A stretch of DNA of 36,833 nt, from contig JADFCZ010000032.1 of NCBI GenBank assembly GCA_018263295.1, positions 1 through 36,833 of the forward strand, given 5' to 3'. The notes below the pieces were generated by a model. It made no database searches, was not told where the DNA came from, and worked only from the letters and a program-made list of their open reading frames with translations. A program made the translations under genes and the position numbers. Of the stretch, positions 29,214 to 36,833 are shown piece after piece. The stretch is from Conexibacter sp. Lineage in GTDB: Bacteria > Actinomycetota > Thermoleophilia > Solirubrobacterales > 70-9. Each line of letters starts with the position of its first letter. Within the stretch, counting starts at the first letter, position 1.

Positions 29214-32200
29214 ATGACTCGCGAGAACCACAAGGAACGACCGACCCCGACCGCCCCACGCGAGGAGGAGGACTTCGCGGGCATCCACGACCCGTCCTTC
29301 TTCCACGACGGCTGCGGCGTCGCCTGCGTCGCCCGCCTCGACGGCCGGGCGATCCACGAGACGATCGACCGCGCCCTCGTCGCCCTCGACCGGCTCGAGC
29401 ATCGCGGGGCCGCCGGCGCCGACGAGTCGACCGGCGACGGCGCCGGGATCATGTTCGGGCTCCCGCACGAGTTCTTCCGCTCGCGGACTGCCGAGATCGA
29501 CACCAAGCCCGTCGTCCTCCCCGGCCCCGGGCGGCTGGCGGTGGCGATGTGCTTCATGCGGCGCGAATCGGTCGGCGGCACCGAGCGGATTCGCAACCGC
29601 ATCGAGGAGCTGATCGCCGAGGCGGGCCACCGGGTGATCGGCTGGCGCCAGGTCCCGGTCGACGAGACCTCCTGCGGCCAGCTCGCCCGCGAGTCCGCTC
29701 CCCGGATCAGCCAGCTCTTCATCGAGGCCGGCGACGAGACCGAGGGTGAATCCGAGTTCGACCGCAGCCTCTTCGTTGCCCGGCGCCGGATCGAGAGGGA
29801 GTGCGGCGACGACGTCTTCTTCCCGAGCATGTCCTGCCGGACGATCGTCTACAAGGGCATGCTCACCGCCCCGCAGTTGCCGCAGTTCTACCCCGACCTC
29901 CGCGATCTCTCGCTGCGTAGCACGTTCGCGATCGTGCACTCGCGGTTCTCGACCAACACCGCCCCGAGCTGGGAGCTCGCCCAGCCGCTGCGGATGATCG
30001 CCCACAACGGGGAGATCAACACCGTTCGCGGCAACGTCAACTGGATGCGCGCCCGCGAAGCGGTGCTCTCCTCCGACGCCTTCGGCGAGAGCCTCGCCGA
30101 CTGCCTGCCGCTGATCGACGAGGGCGTCTCCGACTCCGCCGCCTTCGACCGCGCATTCGAGCTGATGGTGCTCGGCGGGCGGACCCCACAGCACGCGATG
30201 ATGATGATGATCCCGGCCTCCTGGGAGGACCGCGACGACGTCCCTTCCGAGCTCGAGGGCTTCTACCGCTACCACTCTCGGCTCGTCGAGCCGTGGGACG
30301 GCCCGGCCGGCATCGCCTTCTGCGACGGCCACACGCTCGGCGCGATGCTCGACCGCAACGGCCTCCGCCCCGGCCGCTGGATGATCACCCGCGACGGCTG
30401 GGTCTGCCTCGGCTCGGAGTCGGGCATCTTCACCACGACCCCGAACAAGATCGCGCGGATGGGCCGCCTCGAGCCGGCACAGCTGTTCGTCGTCGATCTC
30501 GAGACGGGCCTCGTCCGCACCGACGGGGAGCCCGAGCTCGCGGTCGCGTCCGCCGCGCCGTTCGGCGAGTGGTATGCGGAGGGCAAGCTCGGCGTTCGCC
30601 AGCTTCCCGATCCGATGGCGACGATCCAGCCGATCGAGCCGCTGCTGACCCGCCAGCTCGCGTTCGGCTACACGCAGGAGGACCTGCGGACGCTGCTCGC
30701 GCCGCTGCTCCGCGACGGCCGCGAGCCGACCGGCTCGATGGGCAACGACGTCTCGCTGGCGGTCTTCTCCGACCACAGCCCGTCGCTGTTCAGCTACTTC
30801 AAGCAGCGCTTCGCGCAGGTGACGAACCCGGCGATCGACTCGGTCCGCGAGCAGTGCGTGATGAGCCTGCGCACCGACATCGGCCCGCAGGGCAACCTGC
30901 TGAGCGAGGAGCCGCAGGTCGTCAACCACGTCGAGCTCGCGCAGCCGATCCTCACCGACTTCGAGCTCGAGCGGCTCCGCCGCAACCCGCACAACGCGCT
31001 CCACAGCACGACGATCGACACCACCTGGTCGCTCGACGACGGCGAGGACGGCCTCGATACCGCGCTCGAGCGGATCCGGCGGCAGGCGGTCGAGGCGATC
31101 GAGGGGGACACGACCCTGCTCGTCCTCAGCGACCGGGCGACGAGCGCCGGCCGGGTCCCGATCCCGTCGCTGCTGGCCTGCTCGACCGTCCACCACGCGC
31201 TGACGCTCGAGGGCACGCGCCTGCGCGCCGCGCTCGTCGTCGAATCGGGCGAGCCGCGCGAGATCCACCACCTCGCGGCGCTGATCGGCTACGGCGCCAC
31301 GGCGATCAACCCGTACCTGATGCTCGAGACGATGACGATGCTCGACGAGCCGACGGTCGGGCTCGACGGTCCGCTCGCCGACGCGAACGAGATCGCCATC
31401 GCCGGCATCAGCAAGGGGCTGCTCAAGGTCCTTTCGAAGATCGGGATCGCGACGATCCGCTCCTACCGCGGCGCTCAGATCTTCGAGATCGTCGGGCTCG
31501 ACCGCGACCTCGTCGACGTCCACTTCACGGGCACGCCGTCGCGCCTCGACGGGATCGGGCTCGGCGAGATCGCCCGCGAGGCGCTCGACCGCCACGCCCG
31601 CGCCTACCCGGAGGCCCACGGCCTCGCGCTGCCCGAGCACGTCGAGTCCGCCCGGCTCGCGGCCGAGAGCGAGAAGCTCCTCCCCCAGGGCGGCGTCTAC
31701 CGCTGGCGCCGTGACGGCGAGAAGCACATGTGGGACCCGGAGACGATCGCCTCGCTCCAGCGCGCCGCCCGGACCGAGGGCGACGACGCGCTCGAGTCCT
31801 ACGAGGAGTTCAGCCGCCGCGTCAACGAGGAGAACGCCGAGCACGCCCTGCTGCGCGGCCTGTTCGAGTTCGTCGAGGCCGCCGAGCCGATCCCGCTCGA
31901 CGAGGTCGAGCCGGCGACCGAGATCGTCAAGCGCTTCTCGACGGGGGCGATGAGCCTCGGCGCGCTTTCGCCGGAAGCGCACGAGACCCTCGCGATCGCG
32001 ATGAACCGCCTCGGCGGCTGGTCGAACAGCGGCGAGGGTGGCGAGGACCGCCGGCGCAACACCCCGGATCCGAACGGCGACCAGCGCCGCTCGCGGATCC
32101 GCCAGGTCGCCTCCGGCCGCTTCGGCGTCGACGTCGAGTACCTCTCGCGCGCCGATCAGATCCAGATCAAGATCGCCCAGGGAGCCAAGCCCGGCGAGGG

Positions 32201-33836
32201 CGGCCAGCTCCCCGGCCACAAGGTCGACGATTACATCGGCGCCCTCCGCTACGCGCTGCCCGGCACCGAGCTGATCTCGCCGCCGCCGCACCACGACATC
32301 TACTCGATCGAGGACCTCAAGCAGCTCATCTACGACCTCCGCGCGGCCAACCCGACCGCCGACGTCTCGGTCAAGCTCGCCGCCGAATCAGGGGTGGGGA
32401 CCGTCGCCGTCGGATGCGTCAAGGCCGGCGCCGACCACGTCGTCATCGCCGGCCACGACGGCGGCACCGGCGCCTCGCCGCTCTCGTCGATCCAGGGCGC
32501 CGGCGTCCCGTGGGAGATCGGCATCGCCGAGACCCAGCAGGCGCTGCTCGACAGCGGCCTGCGGACCCGGGTCATCCTCCAGACCGACGGCCAGATGCGG
32601 ACCGGCCGCGACGTCGTCATCGGTGCTCTGCTCGGCGCCGACGAGATCGGGATCTCGACCGCTCCGCTGATCGCGACCGGCTGCATCATGATGCGCGTCT
32701 GCCACCTCAACACCTGCCCGGTCGGGGTGGCGACCCAGGATCCGGAGCTCCGCGCCCGCTTCTCCGGCAAGCCCGAGCACGTCGTCCGCTACATGCTGCT
32801 CGTCGCCGATGAGGCGCGGAAGATCATGGCCTCGCTCGGCGTCCGGCGCTTCAGCGACCTCGTCGGCCGGACCGAGTTCCTCCGCCAGTCCGAGTCCTTC
32901 GATCACTGGAAGGCCGGGTCGCTCGACCTCGCGCCGCTCCTCGCCGTGCCGAAGCCCGGCCGCGATGCACCGCGCGGCTTCGTTCCCGGCGACGCCAAGG
33001 AGCATCCGGTCGGCGCCTCCTTCGACGAGCGCAAGCTGCTCAAGCCCGCCGCGCCGGCGATCGAGGCCGGCACCCCGGTCGCCTACGCGACCAGCGTCAC
33101 CAACATCGACCTCGCCGTCGGCGGCCGGGTCTCGAACGCGCTCGTCCGCGCCCGCGGGCCCGCGGGCCTGCCCGAGGACACGATCCGCTTCGAGCTCACC
33201 GGGTCGGCCGGCCAGACCGCCGGCGGCTGGCTCGCGCCCGGGATCACGATCAACGTCCACGGCGACGTCAACGACTACGCCGGCAAGGGCATGTCCGGCG
33301 GCGTCCTCTCGGTCGCCCCGGCGACCACCGCCGGCTACAAGGCGGAGAGCAACGTGATCGCCGGGAACGTGGCCCTCTACGGCGCGACCGCCGGCAAGGC
33401 GTTCTTCCGCGGCCGCGCCGGCGAGCGCTTCGCCGTCCGCAACTCCGGTGCCCTCGCGGTGGTCGAGGGAATCGGCGAGCACGGCTGCGAGTACATGACC
33501 GGGGGCTGCGTCGTCGTCCTCGGCCCGACCGGCCGCAACTTCGCCGCGGGGATGAGCGGCGGCATCGCCTGCATCTGGGATCCCGACGACCTCTTCCCGC
33601 CGAAGTGCAACATGGGGATGGTCGAGCTCGAGCCCGTCCACCCCGACGGCAACCACTTCCTCCACGACCTCGTCTCCGAGCACCAGCGCCGGACCGGCTC
33701 TGCGGTCGCCGCCGGCCTGCTCGATCGCTGGGACGAGGCCGCAAGCGAGTTCGTCGTCGTGATTCCGCCCGGCTTCCGCGCCGCCCTCGCCCACACCGCC
33801 CCGCCCGCCAAGGGCCGGACGATCAACCTCGCCTGA
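29214..33836 (+). CDS. gltB: glutamate synthase (NADPH/ferredoxin) large subunit
   Basis: The 1540-residue protein is the complete large subunit, which transfers the amide nitrogen of glutamine to 2-oxoglutarate in the cytoplasm. An N-terminal propeptide of 33 residues precedes Cys34 (CGVACVA), which becomes the N-terminal nucleophile of the glutaminase domain after cleavage. HSRFSTNTAPSWELAQP and HNGEINTVRGN are classic GATase motifs. The central and FMN/synthase domains follow (GAMSLGALSPEAHETLA, SNSGEGGEDRRR, GHDGGTGASPLSSI). The [3Fe-4S] cysteines are Cys1157, Cys1163 and Cys1168 (C-x5-C-x4-C), and a GXGXG beta-helix domain lies C-terminal (GDVNDYAGKGMSGG). ATG 29214 is preferred; ATG 29196 is in frame but sits in a hairpin loop. 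gltD follows after 12 bp. Confidence 0.97.
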   Translation: MTRENHKERPTPTAPREEEDFAGIHDPSFFHDGCGVACVARLDGRAIHETIDRALVALDRLEHRGAAGADESTGDGAGIMFGLPHEFFRSRTAEIDTKPVVLPGPGRLAVAMCFMRRESVGGTERIRNRIEELIAEAGHRVIGWRQVPVDETSCGQLARESAPRISQLFIEAGDETEGESEFDRSLFVARRRIERECGDDVFFPSMSCRTIVYKGMLTAPQLPQFYPDLRDLSLRSTFAIVHSRFSTNTAPSWELAQPLRMIAHNGEINTVRGNVNWMRAREAVLSSDAFGESLADCLPLIDEGVSDSAAFDRAFELMVLGGRTPQHAMMMMIPASWEDRDDVPSELEGFYRYHSRLVEPWDGPAGIAFCDGHTLGAMLDRNGLRPGRWMITRDGWVCLGSESGIFTTTPNKIARMGRLEPAQLFVVDLETGLVRTDGEPELAVASAAPFGEWYAEGKLGVRQLPDPMATIQPIEPLLTRQLAFGYTQEDLRTLLAPLLRDGREPTGSMGNDVSLAVFSDHSPSLFSYFKQRFAQVTNPAIDSVREQCVMSLRTDIGPQGNLLSEEPQVVNHVELAQPILTDFELERLRRNPHNALHSTTIDTTWSLDDGEDGLDTALERIRRQAVEAIEGDTTLLVLSDRATSAGRVPIPSLLACSTVHHALTLEGTRLRAALVVESGEPREIHHLAALIGYGATAINPYLMLETMTMLDEPTVGLDGPLADANEIAIAGISKGLLKVLSKIGIATIRSYRGAQIFEIVGLDRDLVDVHFTGTPSRLDGIGLGEIAREALDRHARAYPEAHGLALPEHVESARLAAESEKLLPQGGVYRWRRDGEKHMWDPETIASLQRAARTEGDDALESYEEFSRRVNEENAEHALLRGLFEFVEAAEPIPLDEVEPATEIVKRFSTGAMSLGALSPEAHETLAIAMNRLGGWSNSGEGGEDRRRNTPDPNGDQRRSRIRQVASGRFGVDVEYLSRADQIQIKIAQGAKPGEGGQLPGHKVDDYIGALRYALPGTELISPPPHHDIYSIEDLKQLIYDLRAANPTADVSVKLAAESGVGTVAVGCVKAGADHVVIAGHDGGTGASPLSSIQGAGVPWEIGIAETQQALLDSGLRTRVILQTDGQMRTGRDVVIGALLGADEIGISTAPLIATGCIMMRVCHLNTCPVGVATQDPELRARFSGKPEHVVRYMLLVADEARKIMASLGVRRFSDLVGRTEFLRQSESFDHWKAGSLDLAPLLAVPKPGRDAPRGFVPGDAKEHPVGASFDERKLLKPAAPAIEAGTPVAYATSVTNIDLAVGGRVSNALVRARGPAGLPEDTIRFELTGSAGQTAGGWLAPGITINVHGDVNDYAGKGMSGGVLSVAPATTAGYKAESNVIAGNVALYGATAGKAFFRGRAGERFAVRNSGALAVVEGIGEHGCEYMTGGCVVVLGPTGRNFAAGMSGGIACIWDPDDLFPPKCNMGMVELEPVHPDGNHFLHDLVSEHQRRTGSAVAAGLLDRWDEAASEFVVVIPPGFRAALAHTAPPAKGRTINLA

Positions 33837-33848
33837 CCGGACGGAGCC

Positions 33849-35267
33849 ATGGCCGACCCCCGCGGATTCCTCGAAGTGCATCGCGTCGCCGCCCCCGAGC
33901 GGCCGCCGCAGGACCGCGTCCGCGACTACGCGGAGATCTACGGCACGCTGCCGGAGGACGAGCTCCGCCACCAGGCGTCGCGCTGCATGGACTGCGGCGT
34001 CCCGTTCTGCAACAACGCCTGTCCGCTCGGCAACCTGATCCCCGACTGGAACGACCTCGCGCGGGTCGGCGACTGGAAGAAGGCGATCTCCCAGCTCCAC
34101 GCGACGAACAACTTCCCCGAGTTCACCGGCCTGATCTGCCCGGCGCCGTGCGAGTCGGCCTGCGTGCTCGACATCGATGACGACCCGGTGATGATCAAGC
34201 AGATCGAGTACTGGACGATCAACAAGGCCTTCGACGAGGGCTGGGTCGTCCCCGAGCCGCCCGAGACCCGCACCGGCCGCCACGTCGCCGTGATCGGGTC
34301 CGGGCCGGCCGGGATGGCGGCCGCCGCCGAGCTCAACAAGGTCGGGCACCGGGTCACGGTCTACGAGCGCGACGAGGCGCCCGGCGGCCTGCTCCGATTC
34401 GGCGTGCCCGACGCCAAGCTCGAGAAGTGGATGATCGACCGCCGGATCGAGGTGCTCGAGCAGGAGGGGATCGAGTTCGTCTGCGACGTCGAGGTCGGCA
34501 CCGACCTCAGCGTCGAGCGGCTGCGCGGCGAGCACGACGCGGTCGTCCTCGCGACCGGCTCGCGGATCGAGCGCGACCTCGAGGTGCCCGGCCGCGACCT
34601 CGACGGCGTCCACTTCGCGATGGAGTACCTCTACTGCCGCAACCGCTGGGTCGCCGACTCGCAGGGCCGCCCCGCCCGCAAGGCAGAGCGCGAGATCTCC
34701 GCCGCCGGCAAGCGCGTCGTCGTGATCGGCGGAGGCGACACCGGAATGGACTGCGTCTCCAACTCGCTCCGCGAGGGCGCCGAAGACGTGCTGCTGCTCG
34801 ACGTCTACCCGGAGGTTCCGGAGGGCGGCCGCTACCCGAACACCCCGTGGCCGATCCAGCCGCGCCGCCTCGTCACGACCTACGCCCTCGAGGAGGGCGG
34901 CGAGCGCCGCTTCGGCCGTCAGGTCCTCGGGATGGAGGGCGAGAACGGCCACGTCAGGCGGGTCATCGCCCGCGAGGTCTCGGGCGAGTCATCCCGCACG
35001 CTCGTGCCGGTCGAGGGCAGCGAGTTCGCGATCGAGGCCGATCTGGTCCTGATCGCCGTCGGCTTCACGAACCCCGAGCACGAGGGCCTGCTCGACGGCC
35101 TCGGCGTCGCCTACGACAGCCGCGGGAACGTCAAGGCGGGGACCTTCACCACTTCCGTCGACCGCGTCTACGCGGCCGGCGACGTCCGCGTCGGCGCATC
35201 CCTGGTCGTCACGGCGATCGCCGAGGGCCGCCGCTGTGCCCGGGTCGTCGAAGCGGCGCTCAGGTAA
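33849..35267 (+). CDS. gltD: glutamate synthase small subunit
   Basis: The 472-residue beta subunit feeds electrons from NAD(P)H through FAD and [4Fe-4S] clusters to GltB. The N-terminal iron-sulfur region has Cys46, Cys49, Cys54 and Cys58, plus Cys97, Cys101 and Cys105. The FAD-binding Rossmann motif G-S-G-P-A-G starts at residue 150, the NAD(P)H motif is VIGGGDTGMDC, and the final FAD segment is YAAGDVRVGASLVV. Length and order are those of the standard GltD. The ATG follows GGAG closely (2-nt spacing, rather short) and lies 12 bp after gltB, so the pair is an operon. The gene converges on a cupin gene with a gap of only 12 bp. Confidence 0.97.
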   Translation: MADPRGFLEVHRVAAPERPPQDRVRDYAEIYGTLPEDELRHQASRCMDCGVPFCNNACPLGNLIPDWNDLARVGDWKKAISQLHATNNFPEFTGLICPAPCESACVLDIDDDPVMIKQIEYWTINKAFDEGWVVPEPPETRTGRHVAVIGSGPAGMAAAAELNKVGHRVTVYERDEAPGGLLRFGVPDAKLEKWMIDRRIEVLEQEGIEFVCDVEVGTDLSVERLRGEHDAVVLATGSRIERDLEVPGRDLDGVHFAMEYLYCRNRWVADSQGRPARKAEREISAAGKRVVVIGGGDTGMDCVSNSLREGAEDVLLLDVYPEVPEGGRYPNTPWPIQPRRLVTTYALEEGGERRFGRQVLGMEGENGHVRRVIAREVSGESSRTLVPVEGSEFAIEADLVLIAVGFTNPEHEGLLDGLGVAYDSRGNVKAGTFTTSVDRVYAAGDVRVGASLVVTAIAEGRRCARVVEAALR

Positions 35268-35279
35268 CGGCCCGAGCGC

Positions 35280-35627
35280 TCAGTAGATGACGTAGAGCTT
35301 CCGCAGGGTCTCGTGGATGTCCCACGTGCCGGTCCAGCCGACGGGGAAGACGGCGGAGTTGCCGGGGCCGAGCTCCAGCGGCTCGCCGCCGTCCGGGGTC
35401 ACGGTCATCCGCCCCGACACCACGTAGATTAACTCGTTCGTCTCCAGGGTCCAGTGCGACGGGCCCGGCGTGCACTCCCAGATGCCCGAGTCGGCACCCT
35501 TGCCGTCCTCCCAGATGCTGATCCCGGAGGTGTCCATCTGGGGACCGGTGGCCTCCTCGAGCGGACCCCAATCCTCGAGCTCGACGTCGGGGCTGGGCAG
35601 GAAGACCGTGGGCACTGACTCGGACAT
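35280..35627 (-). CDS. cupin domain-containing protein (EutQ-like/cupin_3)
   Basis: The 115-residue protein is one compact cupin barrel: GISIWEDGKGADSGIWECTPGPSHW, then ELIYVVSGRMTVTPDGGEPLELGPGNSAVFPVGWTGTWDIHE-type strands. The latter matches the cupin_3 (DUF861) signature with the conserved G-W-x-G-x-W. The usual first-motif histidine pair is reduced to a single His in P-S-H-W with Glu in NELIYVVSG, so metal binding may be weak. Small cupins of this type are enzymes of sugar or amino-acid metabolism or ligand sensors; no specific role can be given. GGAG lies 4 nt before the ATG. It is divergent from the chaA-like gene. Confidence 0.85.
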   Translation of the reverse strand: MSESVPTVFLPSPDVELEDWGPLEEATGPQMDTSGISIWEDGKGADSGIWECTPGPSHWTLETNELIYVVSGRMTVTPDGGEPLELGPGNSAVFPVGWTGTWDIHETLRKLYVIY

Positions 35628-35698
35628 GGGACTCCAGACTTAGGGGTGCGGGCTGCCCGCGATCGTAGTCGCTCGCAACCGGCCGGTGACCGCTTCGC

Positions 35699-35704
35699 TA
35701 GCTT
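35699..35704 (+). promoter_or_regulatory. -10 hexamer of a leaderless chaA transcript
   Basis: TAGCTT is followed by 6 nt and then the ATG of the leader ORF at 35711. This is the same geometry as at the P450 and ATP-grasp genes. No good -35 is seen at 16-18 bp (CAACCG at 17). Confidence 0.4.
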
Positions 35705-35710
35705 GGACCG

Positions 35711-35746
35711 ATGAAGGCGGGAAGCGACCACGGGCGCGGTTCATGA
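35711..35746 (+). CDS. 11-residue leader ORF overlapping the chaA start
   Basis: ATG at 35711 opens a short ORF encoding MKAGSDHGRGS. Its TGA (35744-35746) overlaps the ATG of the antiporter gene (35743) in an ATGA arrangement. The start lies 6 nt after a TAGCTT hexamer, so the mRNA could begin at this ATG and the antiporter would be translated by re-initiation. The ORF is too short to judge by coding statistics and may be chance, but position and overlap fit a coupling leader peptide. Confidence 0.35.
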   Translation: MKAGSDHGRGS

Positions 35747-36822
35747 TCGCGCGGCTCGACTGGACGAGGATCGTTCCCGTCCTGGCGCTGGTCGTGCTCG
35801 CCGCGACCTGGAGCGGCAAGCCTCCGGTCGTGATCCTCGTCGTCGCCGGCCTGTTCCTGCTCGGATCGGTGCTCGCCGCCGTCCACCACGCCGAGGTCGT
35901 CGCCCACCGGGTCGGTGAGCCGTACGGCGCCCTCGTCCTCGCGATCGCGGTGACGGTGATCGAGGTCGGCCTGATCGTGACGCTGATGGTCTCCGGCAAG
36001 GGAGACACCTCGACGCTCGCCCGCGACACCGTCTTCGCCGCGGTGATGATCACCTGCAACGGCATCCTCGGGATCTCGCTGCTCGTCGGCACCCTGCGCC
36101 GTCGTTTCGCCGAGTTCAACGCCGAGGGGACGGCGACCGCGCTGGCGACGGTGGTCACGCTCGCGACGATCTGCCTCGTCCTGCCGGAGTTCACGACGAG
36201 CCGCCCCGGGCCCGAGTTCACCACCGGGCAGCTCGCCTTCGTCTCGGTCGCCTCGCTGGCCCTCTACTTCCTCTTCGTCTTCGTGCAGACGGTCCGCCAC
36301 CGCGACTACTTCGTCCCCGAGAACGACGAGGAGCTGCGCGAGGCAGCCGCGGACGAGGAGCCGACCGCGCGCGAGGCGATCTGGAGCCTCGCCCTGCTCG
36401 TCGTCGCGCTCGTCGCGGTGGTCGGCCTGGCCAAGGTCGAATCGCCGGCGATCGAGGACCTCGTCGACGCGATCGGAGCGCCGCAGTCCGCCGTCGGCGT
36501 CGTCATCGCGCTGATGGTCCTCGCCCCCGAGACGCTCGCGGCCGTCCGCAACGCCCGCCGCGACCGGATCCAGATCAGCTTCAACCTCGCATTGGGCTCG
36601 GCGATGGCCAGCATCGGCCTGACGATCCCGGCGATCGCCGTCGCCTCGATCTGGATCGACGGTCCGCTGGTCCTCGGCCTCGGCGCGACCCAGATCGTGC
36701 TGCTGGCGATCACCGCGATCGTCGGCGCCCTGACCGTCCTCCCCGGGCGCGCCACCCTCCAGGAGGGCGGCGTCCACCTGGTCCTGTTCGGCTCGTTCCT
36801 GTTTCTCGCGCTCAGCCCCTGA
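35743..36822 (+). CDS. chaA: calcium:proton antiporter (ChaA family)
   Basis: The 359-residue integral membrane protein belongs to the Ca2+/cation antiporter superfamily, ChaA branch, which extrudes Ca2+, Na+ or K+ in exchange for protons. About 10-11 transmembrane helices are visible. The first alpha-repeat reads VAHRVGEPYGALVLAIAVTV followed by I-E-V-G-L-I, with the key acidic Glu; the second, GAPQSAVGVVIALMVLAPET, has its Glu in A-P-E-T. An acidic cytoplasmic loop (ENDEELREAAADEEPTAREA) divides the halves, as in ChaA. ATG 35743 is preferred over GTG 35686: the IVPVLALVVL segment aligns with the family N-terminus and a promoter-like hexamer lies between the two. Translation may be coupled to the 11-codon leader ORF. 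Confidence 0.93.
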   Translation: MIARLDWTRIVPVLALVVLAATWSGKPPVVILVVAGLFLLGSVLAAVHHAEVVAHRVGEPYGALVLAIAVTVIEVGLIVTLMVSGKGDTSTLARDTVFAAVMITCNGILGISLLVGTLRRRFAEFNAEGTATALATVVTLATICLVLPEFTTSRPGPEFTTGQLAFVSVASLALYFLFVFVQTVRHRDYFVPENDEELREAAADEEPTAREAIWSLALLVVALVAVVGLAKVESPAIEDLVDAIGAPQSAVGVVIALMVLAPETLAAVRNARRDRIQISFNLALGSAMASIGLTIPAIAVASIWIDGPLVLGLGATQIVLLAITAIVGALTVLPGRATLQEGGVHLVLFGSFLFLALSP

Positions 36823-36828
36823 GGGCTG
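36813..36828 (+). terminator. small hairpin at the chaA stop codon
   Basis: CAGCCC and GGGCTG form a 6-bp stem with a CTGA loop that contains part of the stop codon (TGA 36820-36822). The window ends 5 bp later, so downstream context cannot be judged. Confidence 0.25.
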
Positions 36829-36833
36829 GACGA

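Noticed and set aside
1-36833. Mobile elements, prophage, CRISPR arrays, RNA genes or foreign islands
   Set aside because: No transposase, integrase, phage, repeat-array, tRNA or rRNA features were seen, and composition looks uniform throughout.

Overview
The window is uniformly GC-rich (roughly 70% by eye), codes densely on both strands, uses many GTG starts and often has 4-bp ATGA overlaps. No rRNA, tRNA, CRISPR, transposase, integrase or phage gene is visible. The gene content points to a chromosomal stretch of an actinobacterium: mycobacterial-type FabG4 and double-hotdog hydratase genes, many acyl-CoA dehydrogenases, lipoproteins with Cys lipoboxes, and a circularly permuted ATP-grasp cluster. 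A deep-branching soil lineage such as Thermoleophilia/Solirubrobacterales is my best guess, but this is inference.

Layout. (1) 1-9.2 kb, mixed catabolic and housekeeping genes: the tail of an unknown gene, a large acyl-CoA dehydrogenase, a serine hydrolase, an SDR, an M20 peptidase, an MBL hydrolase, a cytochrome P450, a secreted RTX calcium-binding protein and a glyoxalase-like VOC protein. (2) 9.2-10.4 kb: a coiled-coil NlpC/P60 cell-wall hydrolase. (3) 10.6-16.8 kb: a minus-strand five-gene operon encoding a whole acyl-CoA oxidation cycle (two complementary acyl-CoA dehydrogenase subunits, thiolase, FabG4-type ketoreductase, MaoC/HtdX-type hydratase). (4) 17.0-18.5 kb: a lipoprotein of unknown family converging, across a strong hairpin, on an acyl-CoA thioesterase. 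(5) 18.6-21.1 kb: a polar amino-acid ABC importer (binding protein, permease, ATPase). (6) 21.1-25.5 kb: a minus-strand operon of a MacB/FtsX-type ABC exporter followed by an OmpR-type regulator and its sensor kinase. (7) 25.7-29.0 kb: a tightly overlapping minus-strand trio of circularly permuted ATP-grasp enzyme, C26 glutamine-amidotransferase-like hydrolase and YbdK/GCS2 carboxylate-amine ligase. (8) 29.2-35.3 kb: gltB-gltD glutamate synthase, divergent from the trio. (9) 35.3-36.8 kb: a cupin and a ChaA-type cation/proton antiporter.

The two most interesting systems are the predicted amidoligase trio, which shares a divergent promoter region with glutamate synthase and so may make and trim a glutamate-derived amide or peptide, and the tandem acyl-CoA dehydrogenases, whose lost FAD motifs are complementary and predict an obligate heteromer. 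At the DNA level, several genes without a Shine-Dalgarno sequence carry a TAnnnT hexamer 6-7 nt before the start codon, which predicts leaderless mRNAs. One of these starts with an 11-codon ORF overlapping chaA. Several strong palindromes sit at promoters or translation starts (P450, NlpC/P60, gltB).
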